The notes under the pieces: generated by a model
Database searches by the model: none
Seen by the model: the letters and a program-made list of their open reading frames with translations, nothing else
What the model was told of the DNA's origin: nothing
Translations under genes and position numbers: made by a program
Part shown: one piece after another, positions 24,759 through 36,134 of the stretch
Position numbering within the stretch: the first letter of the stretch is position 1
Layout: the number at the start of each line of letters is the position of its first letter
NCBI GenBank assembly: GCA_033063855.1
Contig: CP093829.1
Coordinates: 23,467,537 to 23,531,536 of the forward strand
Direction of reading: 5' to 3'
DNA: 64,000 nt
From: Smittia aterrima
Lineage: Eukaryota > Arthropoda > Insecta > Diptera > Chironomidae

Positions 24759-26031
24759 GATGTGGGCAATTATCGTCGATATTTGTTCGATTACAATCGA
24801 ATTTATTGTGTTTCACGATTGAGGGTGTCGTTATTTAAATTCGTTGAATTGACGATGATTTGCATTAAATTCTAGAAATACCTTCAGTCAATCGTTTAAA
24901 TATTTTTTCACACGATTCCCCTTCTTCATGTTGAACTCGATTGAATAAGAAAAAGTTCTTTTCTATTTGGCGCGATTTATTTGAACCCTCGGAGAAAATC
25001 TCATGAAAATATGAAAACTCTTTCGAAGCCTCCGAACTCATAACGAAACTATTCAATCGCCATAAATCAACAATCGGATCAAAAATCTCTCAATTTCTTT
25101 CGAAGCAGTTTATGGAAAATCGTGTTCAACCCTCAAATTCTTTTTTATTCGCTCAGACAACGCTCAACGAGCACCGGAACTAAACCATTAATTCAATGAA
25201 GTGCTTCGTAAATCTGAAAGAGTTTCCAGCTCGCTCGTGGAGTTTGCACGGGATGAATGGAATTGATAAGGGATGAACTGCATGCTTGACCTTCGTCGTG
25301 ATTTGAATTTTCACTTGTTCTTCTAATTTAAAGCGGAACAATGAAAAAACTGTTCACTCCGAAGGGGAATTTAAATTCAAATTTGCGGCTTTCACGCAAT
25401 TAGGGTGAATGGATTTTAATTTCATTATGTAGCAAAGTGGGAAACATTTAAACCTCGTTTCAATTAACTTCGCCTCTTTGCTGGTGAGATTTGACTTCAT
25501 TAAACTTCTTCCGTGAAAGTAAATGTGAAAGAGAATTTTCGTGAAGCAATAAAAAGAGACAAAAATAATTGACTTCGATTGTCGACGTGTCGTAAAAATT
25601 GTCATAAAAGGAAGAAGACACAGCGAGGAGAGAATAAAAAGTGGAATCCACCTTGATGCGAATAGGGTTGGATGCAATTTGTCGAAAGAAACTAAAGTTA
25701 TGTAGTTGAACTGGATTGAACAAGATTCACTTGTTCCTCCCCTACATCAATCTAATCAGAATTTTCTCTTTTTTATAAAAGTTTGTCGAACATTTCAAGC
25801 AACAGAGCGAATCAGCTTCGCCACTTTTAATCAAACACTCGCCCGAGAACTCTCTGCAGTCGTCGTCTGCCTTATTATTTTAATAAACATCTCACAATCT
25901 CAATCACCATAAATAGTGTCATCATCAATGATACCAGCAGGACAAAAGTTTTTTATTCTCTGATTTTTTTTATCGCCGAAGCAATTTGCTGTACAAGAGA
26001 AGAGAATGAAAGACAGAAACACTCATTCAAT
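24759..26031 (-). repeat. Right arm of the large inverted repeat (~1.27 kb)
   Basis: Inverted copy of 22223-23466. The outer boundary is sharp: homology stops after ACTCATTCAAT at 26031, and flanking sequence differs from that left of 22223. The inner boundary falls at the GATGTGGGCAAT segment (24759 onward). It contains the ~29-bp segment missing from the left arm. The arm ends about 195 bp before the five-copy array starts. Confidence 0.9.
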
Positions 26032-26815
26032 ACGAGACTGAATCTTTTCGCAACAAACTGTTTTGCTTAAAATCAATAGTAGAATAAAGTTCATGTTGTC
26101 GATCAAAAATTGCTGTTTAGGATATCCTGTTATAACGATAGCCAAAAGTAGAATTAAAATATTTAAGCAAAATAAAAAGTAAACTTAATCGAAAAGCAAG
26201 TCTTTCTATTTTATCACAATTGATATTCTGACGTTAGGAATGGCCTACGTGCTAGAAAGAACGATCACTCGATCGATAAAAAGATGATCAAAGTCCTATT
26301 TTTAGTAAATAATAATTCGATTGACGTACACAATATTCCAGTTGATAAAATAAATGATACGACAAATGCCACACAAGACCTTCAGAATTGATTCTAATTT
26401 GTTTTACTGTTAGATGCAGCGATACATCTTTTTTCTTCACCTTCTGAGTAGACTTTACTTGCATGCAAAGAAACTATTTTCGCCACAGTTTGTGTAGTTG
26501 ATGTTCCATCAAAAGAGGAATAAAAATAAACGTTCCACACTCTAACGTTCAAAAGGACTTTATTCCAACATACAAATCACGTAAGTCTAAAATCGTACTT
26601 TTAACATTCAAGTTTTTCTATAATTTTAAACTTTTGTTTGTCATTAACTAACATGAGCGATGATAGACTTAAATGACACTTGTTGAAACAGACCTATTTA
26701 ACTAAATTTAATACTTTCAGTCCGTAAAGCGTTGCTATGGGAATAAATGACGTACAAGCATGAACAGCTTAGAAACGAGAGCAGAAGTTTGCGTCAATGA
26801 AACCGAAATTTATAG

Positions 26816-26852
26816 TATAAAAGATCGTTGATCACTCAGAAAGTTATCAGTT
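26816..26852 (+). promoter_or_regulatory. TATA box and initiator of array gene 1
   Basis: TATAAAAG at 26816-26823 is followed by the arthropod initiator TCAGTT at 26847-26852. The initiator A at 26849 lies 33 bp from the first T of the TATA box, the expected spacing. Translation begins 37 bp downstream. The same block is repeated unchanged in the other units, with TATA boxes at about 29128, 31438, 33752 and 36065. A strong TATA plus initiator suggests a highly expressed, stage- or tissue-restricted gene. Confidence 0.8.
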
Positions 26853-26885
26853 TATCTTTGAATTTCAAAAAGAAACAAAACCAAG

Positions 26886-27851
26886 ATGAAAACTTTCGCA
26901 ATTGCATTTATCGCTTTGATTGCCATCGCTGGCGCTTCTGCAAGCCCTGACGTCGATGTCAGCGTGTCAGTCAACGTCGACCTCCAAGAACAAATTACAC
27001 AACTTTGTACAGCAATCAAAGGCATTGTAGATACAATCGAAAGTTCCGTTGATGACATTAAAGCTCTTGCCAATGGTCTCGTCAAAGCTGCTGAGGGTTT
27101 GATCAAAGAAGCAGTTAAACCACTTTCTGACGTCGCTGCTCTTCTTACTAGCGTTCTTGCCGACGCTTTGAAAAATGCTAATCTCTTGCTTCAAGGCCTC
27201 CTCGCAACTGTAGCCGCTACTGTTCAAGCAGTCGTAAACATCGTCGGAGGACTGGTTACTCTTTTGGTCAATATCGTACTTGGTGTTGTTGGTGAACTCG
27301 TTAAGGCTGTCCTTGGACTTCTCGCCCAGTTGCTCTCACCCCTTAGCTTCATTAAAACAATCGTTGATAAGATTCAAAGCCTTGTTGGTAACGCAACTAC
27401 TGCTATTCTTCAAACTGTTGTCAACACACTCAAAGGCGTTTTTGGTACTCTTCAAAGTCTTGCTGCATCAATCAAGGGCGTTATTCCAGCTATCCAAGCT
27501 ATTGTCACTGCTCTAGTCGATTTTGTTAAAGGAGTCGTCACTGGTCTTGTCAATACTATTAAGTCACTTATTACCCTTCTCCGTGGTGACCTTGCTTCAA
27601 CTCTCACCTCTGCTGTAAGTATTTTCATATTCACCTTATCAAAATATTTAATATCGAAAATTTCCTTCTAGCTTACACTTGTGACTAAATTGCTTGGGGA
27701 TGTTACTAGCCTTCTCACATCCCTTCTTACAGCAGTGCCTGCTGTTGTAGCTGATGCTGTTAAAGCCATCATTACTACACTCAATTCCGCTGTAGGAATT
27801 TTGAATGGTGTCGTGTCAGAACTCCAATCTGTTGTTGATATTGTTGCTTAA
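26886..27851 (+). CDS. Array gene 1: secreted aliphatic helical protein, family not recognised
   Basis: Two exons, 26886-27614 and 27672-27851, with a 57-bp intron (GTAAGT/TAG), give 302 residues. A signal peptide covers residues 1-20 (MKTFAIAFIALIAIAGASAS), so the product is secreted. The mature protein is dominated by Val, Leu, Ala, Ile, Thr, Lys and Gly. It has no Met, Trp, Tyr or His, a single Cys (41) and a single Arg. Hydrophobic residues recur every 3-4 positions throughout, with few prolines, so long amphipathic helices are expected, as in lipid-binding or surface-active proteins; this is inference. One N-glycosylation sequon (Asn169-Ala-Thr) and one RGD (233-235) are present. AATAAA lies at 27877-27882. 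I recognise no known family and assign no function. This copy shares its silent bases in codons ~117-122 with copy 4. Confidence 0.88.
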
Positions 27852-28410
27852 ACAAAAATTTAAAGTTAAACTTTTCAATAAAATATCATCCTATAAAAAA
27901 GAACTTCAGAAGAATTATTTATTTTTGATTACCTGTGAAGACTCCTGAAATTTAAAAATACAATACTTTTGTTTCAGCAGACAAGCCCATCCATTTATTG
28001 TTTCATAATTTTCAACATATTTTTGATCAAAATCAGAAAAATATCTATCCAACTTCTCCATTTTTAACGTTTTGTGTTAATTTTATTTTAATCTGGGCGA
28101 TGAAACTCTTTTTCCAGATTGAACTTTTTGATAATCCAAAACTTTAAATTTGGTTTTCGAGCGTTTTAACTTGTACCACTAGCATAGCTATCAATTTTGT
28201 TAAAAAGCTATTTGATTTAATAAATTATAAAGCTGAAATATTCGAATTAATGTATAGTTATCTCAGTAAATTGAGATTTTTCTTTCTCGTTAATTATTAA
28301 AGCCTTTACTTAATCTCAAATTAAAGTTAACTTAAATTAACAATTTATTAATTTGTGCAGAATTTTTAAAATTAGTGTTCTGTCGAGATCGTATAGCGAT
28401 TCTGTTAAGC

Positions 28411-28483
28411 TTGAACTGTGCCCATTGGTAAGAGCATTGCACCGCAAATCCGAAAGTCGCCTGTTCGATTCCCGTACACCGGA
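28411..28483 (+). other. tRNA-like sequence in unit 1
   Basis: A B-box-like TGTTCGATTCC at 28462-28472 matches the pol III consensus GGTTCGANTCC at all but one base. Upstream, GCCCATTGGTAAGAGC resembles a tRNA D-arm. An anticodon-loop-like CCGCAAA would read GCA (Cys), and a T5 run at 28490-28494 could end transcription. However, the T-stem has mismatches, loop position 33 is C rather than T, and I cannot form an acceptor stem. It is best read as a decayed tRNA gene or the head of a tRNA-derived SINE. Confidence 0.45.
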
Positions 28484-29197
28484 ATCAAATTTTTCAAATC
28501 AAACATTTTAATTATGTTAACAAATATTGTGACTATACCCCTTCTGACGTTAGGAATGGCCTACGTGCTAGAAAGAACGATCACTCGATAAAAAGATGAT
28601 CAAAGTCCTATTTTTAGTAAATAATAATTCGATTGACGTACACAATATTCCAGTTGATAAAATAAATGATACGACAAATGCCACACAAGACCTTCAGAAT
28701 TGATTCTACTTTGTTTTACTGTTAGATGCAGCGATACATCTTTTTTCTTCACCTTCTGAGTAGACTTTACTTGCATGCAAAGAAACTATTTTCGCCACAG
28801 TTTGTGTAGTTGATGTTCCATCAAAAGAGGAATAAAAATAAACGTTCCACACTCTAACGTTCAAAAGGACTTTATTCCAACATACAAATCACGTAAGTCT
28901 AAAATCGTACTTTTAACATTCAAGTTTTTCTATAATTTTAAACTTTTGTTTGTCATTAACTAACATGAGCGATGATAGACTTAAATGACACTTGTTGAAA
29001 CAGACCTATTTAACTAAATTTAATACTTTCAGTCCGTAAAGCGTTGCTATGGGAATAAATGACGTACAAGCATGAACAGCTTAGAAACGAGAGCAGAAGT
29101 TTGCGTCAATGAAACCGAAATTTATAGTATAAAAGATCGTTGATCACTCAGAAAGTTATCAGTTTATCTTTGAATTTCAAAAAGAAACAAAACCAAG

Positions 29198-30163
29198 ATG
29201 AAAACTTTCGCAATTGCATTTATCGCTTTGATTGCCATCGCTGGCGCTTCTGCAAGCCCTGACGTCGATGTCAGCGTGTCAGTCAACGTCGACCTCCAAG
29301 AACAAATTACACAACTTTGTACAGCAATCAAAGGCATTGTAGATACAATCGAAAGTTCCGTTGATGACATTAAAGCTCTTGCCAATGGTCTCGTCAAAGC
29401 TGCTGAGGGTTTGATCAAAGAAGCAGTTAAACCACTTTCTGACGTCGCTGCTCTTCTTACTAGCGTTCTTGCCGACGCTTTGAAAAATGCTAATCTCTTG
29501 CTTCAAGGCCTCCTCGCAACTGTAGCCGCTACTGTTCAAGCAGTCGTTAACATCGTCGGAGGACTGGTTACTCTTTTGGTCAATATCGTACTTGGTGTTG
29601 TTGGTGAACTCGTTAAGGCTGTCCTTGGACTTCTCGCCCAGTTGCTCTCACCCCTTAGCTTCATTAAAACAATCGTTGATAAGATTCAAAGCCTTGTTGG
29701 TAACGCAACTACTGCTATTCTTCAAACTGTTGTCAACACACTCAAAGGCGTTTTTGGTACTCTTCAAAGTCTTGCTGCATCAATCAAGGGCGTTATTCCA
29801 GCTATCCAAGCTATTGTCACTGCTCTAGTCGATTTTGTTAAAGGAGTCGTCACTGGTCTTGTCAATACTATTAAGTCACTTATTACCCTTCTCCGTGGTG
29901 ACCTTGCTTCAACTCTCACCTCTGCTGTAAGTATTTTCATATTCACCTTATCAAAATATTTAATATCGAAAATTTCCTTCTAGCTTACACTTGTGACTAA
30001 ATTGCTTGGGGATGTTACTAGCCTTCTCACATCCCTTCTTACAGCAGTGCCTGCTGTTGTAGCTGATGCTGTTAAAGCCATCATTACTACACTCAATTCC
30101 GCTGTAGGAATTTTGAATGGTGTCGTGTCAGAACTCCAATCTGTTGTTGATATTGTTGCTTAA
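29198..30163 (+). CDS. Array gene 2, same protein as copy 1
   Basis: Exons 29198-29926 and 29984-30163. The predicted 302-residue product is identical to that of copies 1 and 4. At the DNA level it carries GTT rather than GTA for Val117 but keeps GGA at codon 122, so it is intermediate between copies 1/4 and copies 3/5. The TATA box is at about 29128. The downstream region matches copy 3 rather than copy 1 in the A-run after the poly(A) signal (TATAGAAAAAAAAAC). Confidence 0.88.
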
Positions 30164-30724
30164 ACAAAAATTTAAAGTTAAACTTTTCAATAAAATATCA
30201 TCCTATAGAAAAAAAAACTTCAGAAGAATTATTTATTTTTGATTACCTGTGAAGACTCCTGAAATTTAAAAATACAATACTTTTGTTTCAGCAGACAAGC
30301 CCATCCATTTATTGTTTCATAATTTTCAACATATTTTTGATCAAAATCAGAAAAATATCTATCCAACTTCTCCATTTTTAACGTTTTGTGTTAATTTTAT
30401 TTTAATCTGGGCGATGAAACTCTTTTTCCAGATTGAACTTTTTGATAATCCAAAACTTTAAATTTGGTTTTCGAGCGTTTTAACTTGTACCACTAGCATA
30501 GCTATCAATTTTGTTAAAAAGCTATTTGATTTAATAAATTATAAAGCTGAAATATTCGAATTAATGTATAGTTATCTCAGTAAATTGAGATTTTTCTTTC
30601 TCGTTAATTATTAAAGCCTTTACTTAATCTCAAATTAAAGTTAACTTAAATTAACAATTTATTAATTTGTGCAGAATTTTTAAAATTAGTGTTCTGTCGA
30701 GATCGTATAGCGATTCTGTTAAGC

Positions 30725-30797
30725 TTGAACTGTGCCCATTGGTAAGAGCATTGCACCGCAAATCCGAAAGTCGCCTGTTCGATTCCCGTACACCGGA
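30725..30797 (+). other. tRNA-like sequence in unit 2
   Basis: Copy of the element at 28411-28483, with no difference seen over the 73 bp. It has the same B-box-like core and the same trailing T-run. Confidence 0.45.
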
Positions 30798-31507
30798 ATC
30801 AAATTTTTCAAATCAAACATTTTAATTATGTTAACAAATATTGTGACTATACCCCTTCTGACGTTAGGAATGGCCTACGTGCTAGAAAGAACGATCACTC
30901 GATAAAAAGATGATCAAAGTCCTATTTTTAGTAAATAATAATTCGATTGACGTACACAATATTCCAGTTGATAAAATAAATGATACGACATATGCCACAC
31001 AAAACCTTCAGAATTGATTCTTTTGTTTTACTCTTGGATTTAGCGATACATTTTTTTATCACCTTCTGAGTAGACTTTACTTGCATGCAAAGAAACTATT
31101 TTCGCCACAGTTTGTGTAGTTGATGTTCCATCAAAAGAGGAATAAAAATAAACGTTCCACACTCTAACGTTCAAAAGGACTTTATTCCAACATACAAATC
31201 ACGTAAGTCTAAAATCGTACTTTTAACATTCAAGTTTTTCTATAATTTTAAACTTTTGTTTGTCATTAACTAACATGAGCGATGATAGACTTAAATGACA
31301 CTTGTTGAAACAGACCTATTTAACTAAATTTAATACTTTCAGTCCGTAAAGCGTTGCTATGGGAATAAATGACGTACAAGCATGAACAGCTTAGAAACGA
31401 GAGCAGAAGTTTGCGTCAATGAAACCGAAATTTATAGTATAAAAGATCGTTGATCACTCAGAAAGTTATCAGTTTATCTTTGAATTTCAAAAAGAAACAA
31501 AACCAAG

Positions 31508-32473
31508 ATGAAAACTTTCGCAATTGCATTTATCGCTTTGATTGCCATCGCTGGCGCTTCTGCAAGCCCTGACGTCGATGTCAGCGTGTCAGTCAACGTC
31601 GACCTCCAAGAACAAATTACACAACTTTGTACAGCAATCAAAGGCATTGTAGATACAATCGAAAGTTCCGTTGATGACATTAAAGCTCTTGCCAATGGTC
31701 TCGTCAAAGCTGCTGAGGGTTTGATCAAAGAAGCAGTTAAACCACTTTCTGACGTCGCTGCTCTTCTTACTAGCGTTCTTGCCGACGCTTTGAAAAATGC
31801 TAATCTCTTGCTTCAAGGCCTCCTCGCAACTGTAGCCGCTACTGTTCAAGCAGTCGTTAACATCGTCGGTGGACTGGTTACTCTTTTGGTCAATATCGTA
31901 CTTGGTGTTGTTGGTGAACTCGTTAAGGCTGTCCTTGGACTTCTCGCCCAGTTGCTCTCACCCCTTAGCTTCATTAAAACAATCGTTGATAAGATTCAAA
32001 GCCTTGTTGGTAACGCAACTACTGCTATTCTTCAAACTGTTGTCAACACACTCAAAACCGTTTTTGGTACTCTTCAAAGTCTTGCTGCATCAATCAAGGG
32101 CGTTATTCCAGCTATCCAAGCTATTGTCACTGCTCTAGTCGATTTTGTTAAAGGAGTCGTCACTGGTCTTGTCAATACTATTAAGTCACTTATTGCCCTT
32201 CTCCGTGGTGACCTTGCTTCAACTCTCACCTCTGCTGTAAGTATTTTCATATTCACCTTATCAAAATATTTAATATCGAAAATTTCCTTCTAGCTTACAC
32301 TTGTGACTAAATTGCTTGGGGATGTTACTAGCCTTCTCACATCCCTTCTTACAGCAGTGCCTGCTGTTGTAGCTGATGCTGTTAAAGCCATCATTACTAC
32401 ACTCAATTCCGCTGTAGGAATTTTGAATGGTGTCGTGTCAGAACTCCAATCTGTTGTTGATATTGTTGCTTAA
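31508..32473 (+). CDS. Array gene 3, variant with two amino-acid changes
   Basis: Exons 31508-32236 and 32294-32473, 302 residues. It differs from copies 1, 2 and 4 at residue 184 (Gly to Thr, codon ACC) and at residue 230 (Thr to Ala, three residues before the RGD). Codon 122 is GGT, as in copy 5. Its upstream DNA is the most diverged in the array: around 31000-31065 it has several substitutions and small deletions relative to the other units. The TATA-initiator block (TATA at about 31438) is unchanged. Confidence 0.88.
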
Positions 32474-33034
32474 ACAAAAATTTAAAGTTAAACTTTTCAA
32501 TAAAATATCATCCTATAGAAAAAAAAACTTCAGAAGAATTATTTATTTTTGATTACCTGTGAAGACTCCTGAAATTTAAAAATACAATACTTTTGTTTTA
32601 GCAGACATGCCCATCCATTTATTGTTTCATAATTTTCAACATATTTTTGATCAAAATCAGAAAAATATCTATCCAACTTCTCCATTTTTAACGTTTTGTG
32701 TTAATTTTATTTTAATCTGGGCGATGAAACTCTTTTTCCAGATTGAACTTTTTGATAATCCAAAACTTTAAATTTGGTTTTCGAGCGTTTTAACTTGTAC
32801 CACTAGCATAGCTATCAATTTTGTTAAAAAGCTATTTGATTTAATAAATTATAAAGCTGAAATATTCGAATTAATGTATAGTTATCTCAGTAAATTGAGA
32901 TTTTTCTTTCTCGTTAATTATTAAAGCCTTTACTTAATCTCAAATTAAAGTTAACTTAAATTAACAATTTATTAATTTGTGCAGAATTTTTAAAATTAGT
33001 GTTCTGTCGAGATCGTATAGCGATTCTGTTAAGC

Positions 33035-33107
33035 TTGAACTGTGCCCATTGGTAAGAGCATTGCACCGCAAATCCGAAAGTCGCCTGTTCGATTCCCGTA
33101 CACCGGA
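33035..33107 (+). other. tRNA-like sequence in unit 3
   Basis: Third copy of the element, with no difference seen from 28411-28483. Confidence 0.45.
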
Positions 33108-33821
33108 ATCAAATTTTTCAAATCAAACATTTTAATTATGTTAACAAATATTGTGACTATACCCCTTCTGACGTTAGGAATGGCCTACGTGCTAGAAAGA
33201 ACGATCACTCGATAAAAAGATGATCAAAGTCCTATTTTTAGTAAATAATAATTCGATTGACGTACACAATATTCCAGTTGATAAAATAAATGATACGACA
33301 AATGCCACACAAGACCTTCAGAATTGATTCTACTTTGTTTTACTGTTAGATGCAGCGATACATCTTTTTTCTTCACCTTCTGAGTAGACTTTACTTGCAT
33401 GCAAAGAAACTATTTTCGCCACAGTTTGTGTAGTTGATGTTCCATCAAAAGAGGAATAAAAATAAACGTTCCACACTCTAACGTTCAAAAGGACTTTATT
33501 CCAACATACAAATCACGTAAGTCTAAAATCGTACTTTTAACATTCAAGTTTTTCTATAATTTTAAACTTTTGTTTGTCATTAACTAACATGAGCGATGAT
33601 AGACTTAAATGACACTTGTTGAAACAGACCTATTTAACTAAATTTAATACTTTCAGTCCGTAAAGCGTTGCTATGGGAATAAATGACGTACAAGCATGAA
33701 CAGCTTAGAAACGAGAGCAGAAGTTTGCGTCAATGAAACCGAAATTTATAGTATAAAAGATCGTTGATCACTCAGAAAGTTATCAGTTTATCTTTGAATT
33801 TCAAAAAGAAACAAAACCAAG

Positions 33822-34787
33822 ATGAAAACTTTCGCAATTGCATTTATCGCTTTGATTGCCATCGCTGGCGCTTCTGCAAGCCCTGACGTCGATGTCAGCG
33901 TGTCAGTCAACGTCGACCTCCAAGAACAAATTACACAACTTTGTACAGCAATCAAAGGCATTGTAGATACAATCGAAAGTTCCGTTGATGACATTAAAGC
34001 TCTTGCCAATGGTCTCGTCAAAGCTGCTGAGGGTTTGATCAAAGAAGCAGTTAAACCACTTTCTGACGTCGCTGCTCTTCTTACTAGCGTTCTTGCCGAC
34101 GCTTTGAAAAATGCTAATCTCTTGCTTCAAGGCCTCCTCGCAACTGTAGCCGCTACTGTTCAAGCAGTCGTAAACATCGTCGGAGGACTGGTTACTCTTT
34201 TGGTCAATATCGTACTTGGTGTTGTTGGTGAACTCGTTAAGGCTGTCCTTGGACTTCTCGCCCAGTTGCTCTCACCCCTTAGCTTCATTAAAACAATCGT
34301 TGATAAGATTCAAAGCCTTGTTGGTAACGCAACTACTGCTATTCTTCAAACTGTTGTCAACACACTCAAAGGCGTTTTTGGTACTCTTCAAAGTCTTGCT
34401 GCATCAATCAAGGGCGTTATTCCAGCTATCCAAGCTATTGTCACTGCTCTAGTCGATTTTGTTAAAGGAGTCGTCACTGGTCTTGTCAATACTATTAAGT
34501 CACTTATTACCCTTCTCCGTGGTGACCTTGCTTCAACTCTCACCTCTGCTGTAAGTATTTTCATATTCACCTTATCAAAATATTTAATATCGAAAATTTC
34601 CTTCTAGCTTACACTTGTGACTAAATTGCTTGGGGATGTTACTAGCCTTCTCACATCCCTTCTTACAGCAGTGCCTGCTGTTGTAGCTGATGCTGTTAAA
34701 GCCATCATTACTACACTCAATTCCGCTGTAGGAATTTTGAATGGTGTCGTGTCAGAACTCCAATCTGTTGTTGATATTGTTGCTTAA
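33822..34787 (+). CDS. Array gene 4, same protein as copy 1
   Basis: Exons 33822-34550 and 34608-34787, 302 residues, protein identical to copies 1 and 2. It shares with copy 1 the GTA at codon 117 and the GGA at codon 122, although unit 3 lies between them and carries different bases. That pattern fits exchange between non-adjacent units rather than simple stepwise duplication. The TATA box is at about 33752. Confidence 0.88.
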
Positions 34788-35347
34788 ACAAAAATTTAAA
34801 GTTAAACTTTTCAATAAAATATCATCCTATAAAAAAAAAACTTCAGAAGAATTATTTATTTTTGATTACCTGTGAAGACTCCTGAAATTTAAAAATACAA
34901 TACTTTTGTTTCAGCAGACAAGCCCATCCATTTATTGTTTCATAATTTTCAACATATTTTTGATCAAAATCAGAAAAATATCTATCCAACTTCTCCATTT
35001 TTAACGTTTTGTGTTAATTTTATTTTAATCTGGGCGATGAAACTCTTTTTCCAGATTGAACTTTTTGATAATCCAAAACTTTAAATTTGGTTTTCGAGCG
35101 TTTTAACTTGTACCACTAGCATAGCTATCAATTTTGTTAAAAAGCTATTTGATTTAATAAATTATAAAGCTGAAATATTCGAATTAATGTATAGTTATCT
35201 CAGTAAATTGAGATTTTTCTTTCTCGTTAATTATTAAAGCCTTTACTTAATCTCAAATTAAAGTTAACTTAAATTAACAATTTATTAATTTGTGCAGAAT
35301 TTTTAAAATTAGTGTTCTGTCGAGATCGTATAGCGATTCTGTTAAGC

Positions 35348-35420
35348 TTGAACTGTGCCCATTGGTAAGAGCATTGCACCGCAAATCCGAAAGTCGCCTG
35401 TTCGATTCCCGTACACCGGA
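35348..35420 (+). other. tRNA-like sequence in unit 4
   Basis: Fourth and last copy of the element, with no difference seen from 28411-28483. Unit 5 is cut before this point and lacks one. Confidence 0.45.
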
Positions 35421-36134
35421 ATCAAATTTTTCAAATCAAACATTTTAATTATGTTAACAAATATTGTGACTATACCCCTTCTGACGTTAGGAATGGCCTA
35501 CGTGCTAGAAAGAACGATCACTCGATAAAAAGATGATCAAAGTCCTATTTTTAGTAAATAATAATTCGATTGACGTACACAATATTCCAGTTGATAAAAT
35601 AAATGATACGACAAATGCCACACAAGACCTTCAGAATTGATTCTACTTTGTTTTACTGTTAGATGCAGCGATACATCTTTTTTCTTCACCTTCTGAGTAG
35701 ACTTTACTTGCATGCAAAGAAACTATTTTCGCCACAGTTTGTGTAGTTGATGTTCCATCAAAAGAGGAATAAAAATAAACGTTCCACACTCTAACGTTCA
35801 AAAGGACTTTATTCCAACATACAAATCACGTAAGTCTAAAATCGTACTTTTAACATTCAAGTTTTTCTATAATTTTAAACTTTTGTTTGTCATTAACTAA
35901 CATGAGCGATGATAGACTTAAATGACACTTGTTGAAACAGACCTATTTAACTAAATTTAATACTTTCAGTCCGTAAAGCGTTGCTATGGGAATAAATGAC
36001 GTACAAGCATGAACAGCTTAGAAACGAGAGCAGAAGTTTGCGTCAATGAAACCGAAATTTATAGTATAAAAGATCGTTGATCACTCAGAAAGTTATCAGT
36101 TTATCTTTGAATTTCAAAAAGAAACAAAACCAAG

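Noticed and set aside
26852..27227. Antisense frames of 84 and 86 codons across the array gene, repeated in every unit
   Set aside because: They are by-products of the regular codon pattern of the sense gene and have no signal or similarity of their own.
28411..28483. A functional tRNA-Cys gene
   Set aside because: The T-stem is mismatched, loop position 33 is not T, and no acceptor stem forms; kept only as a tRNA-like element.
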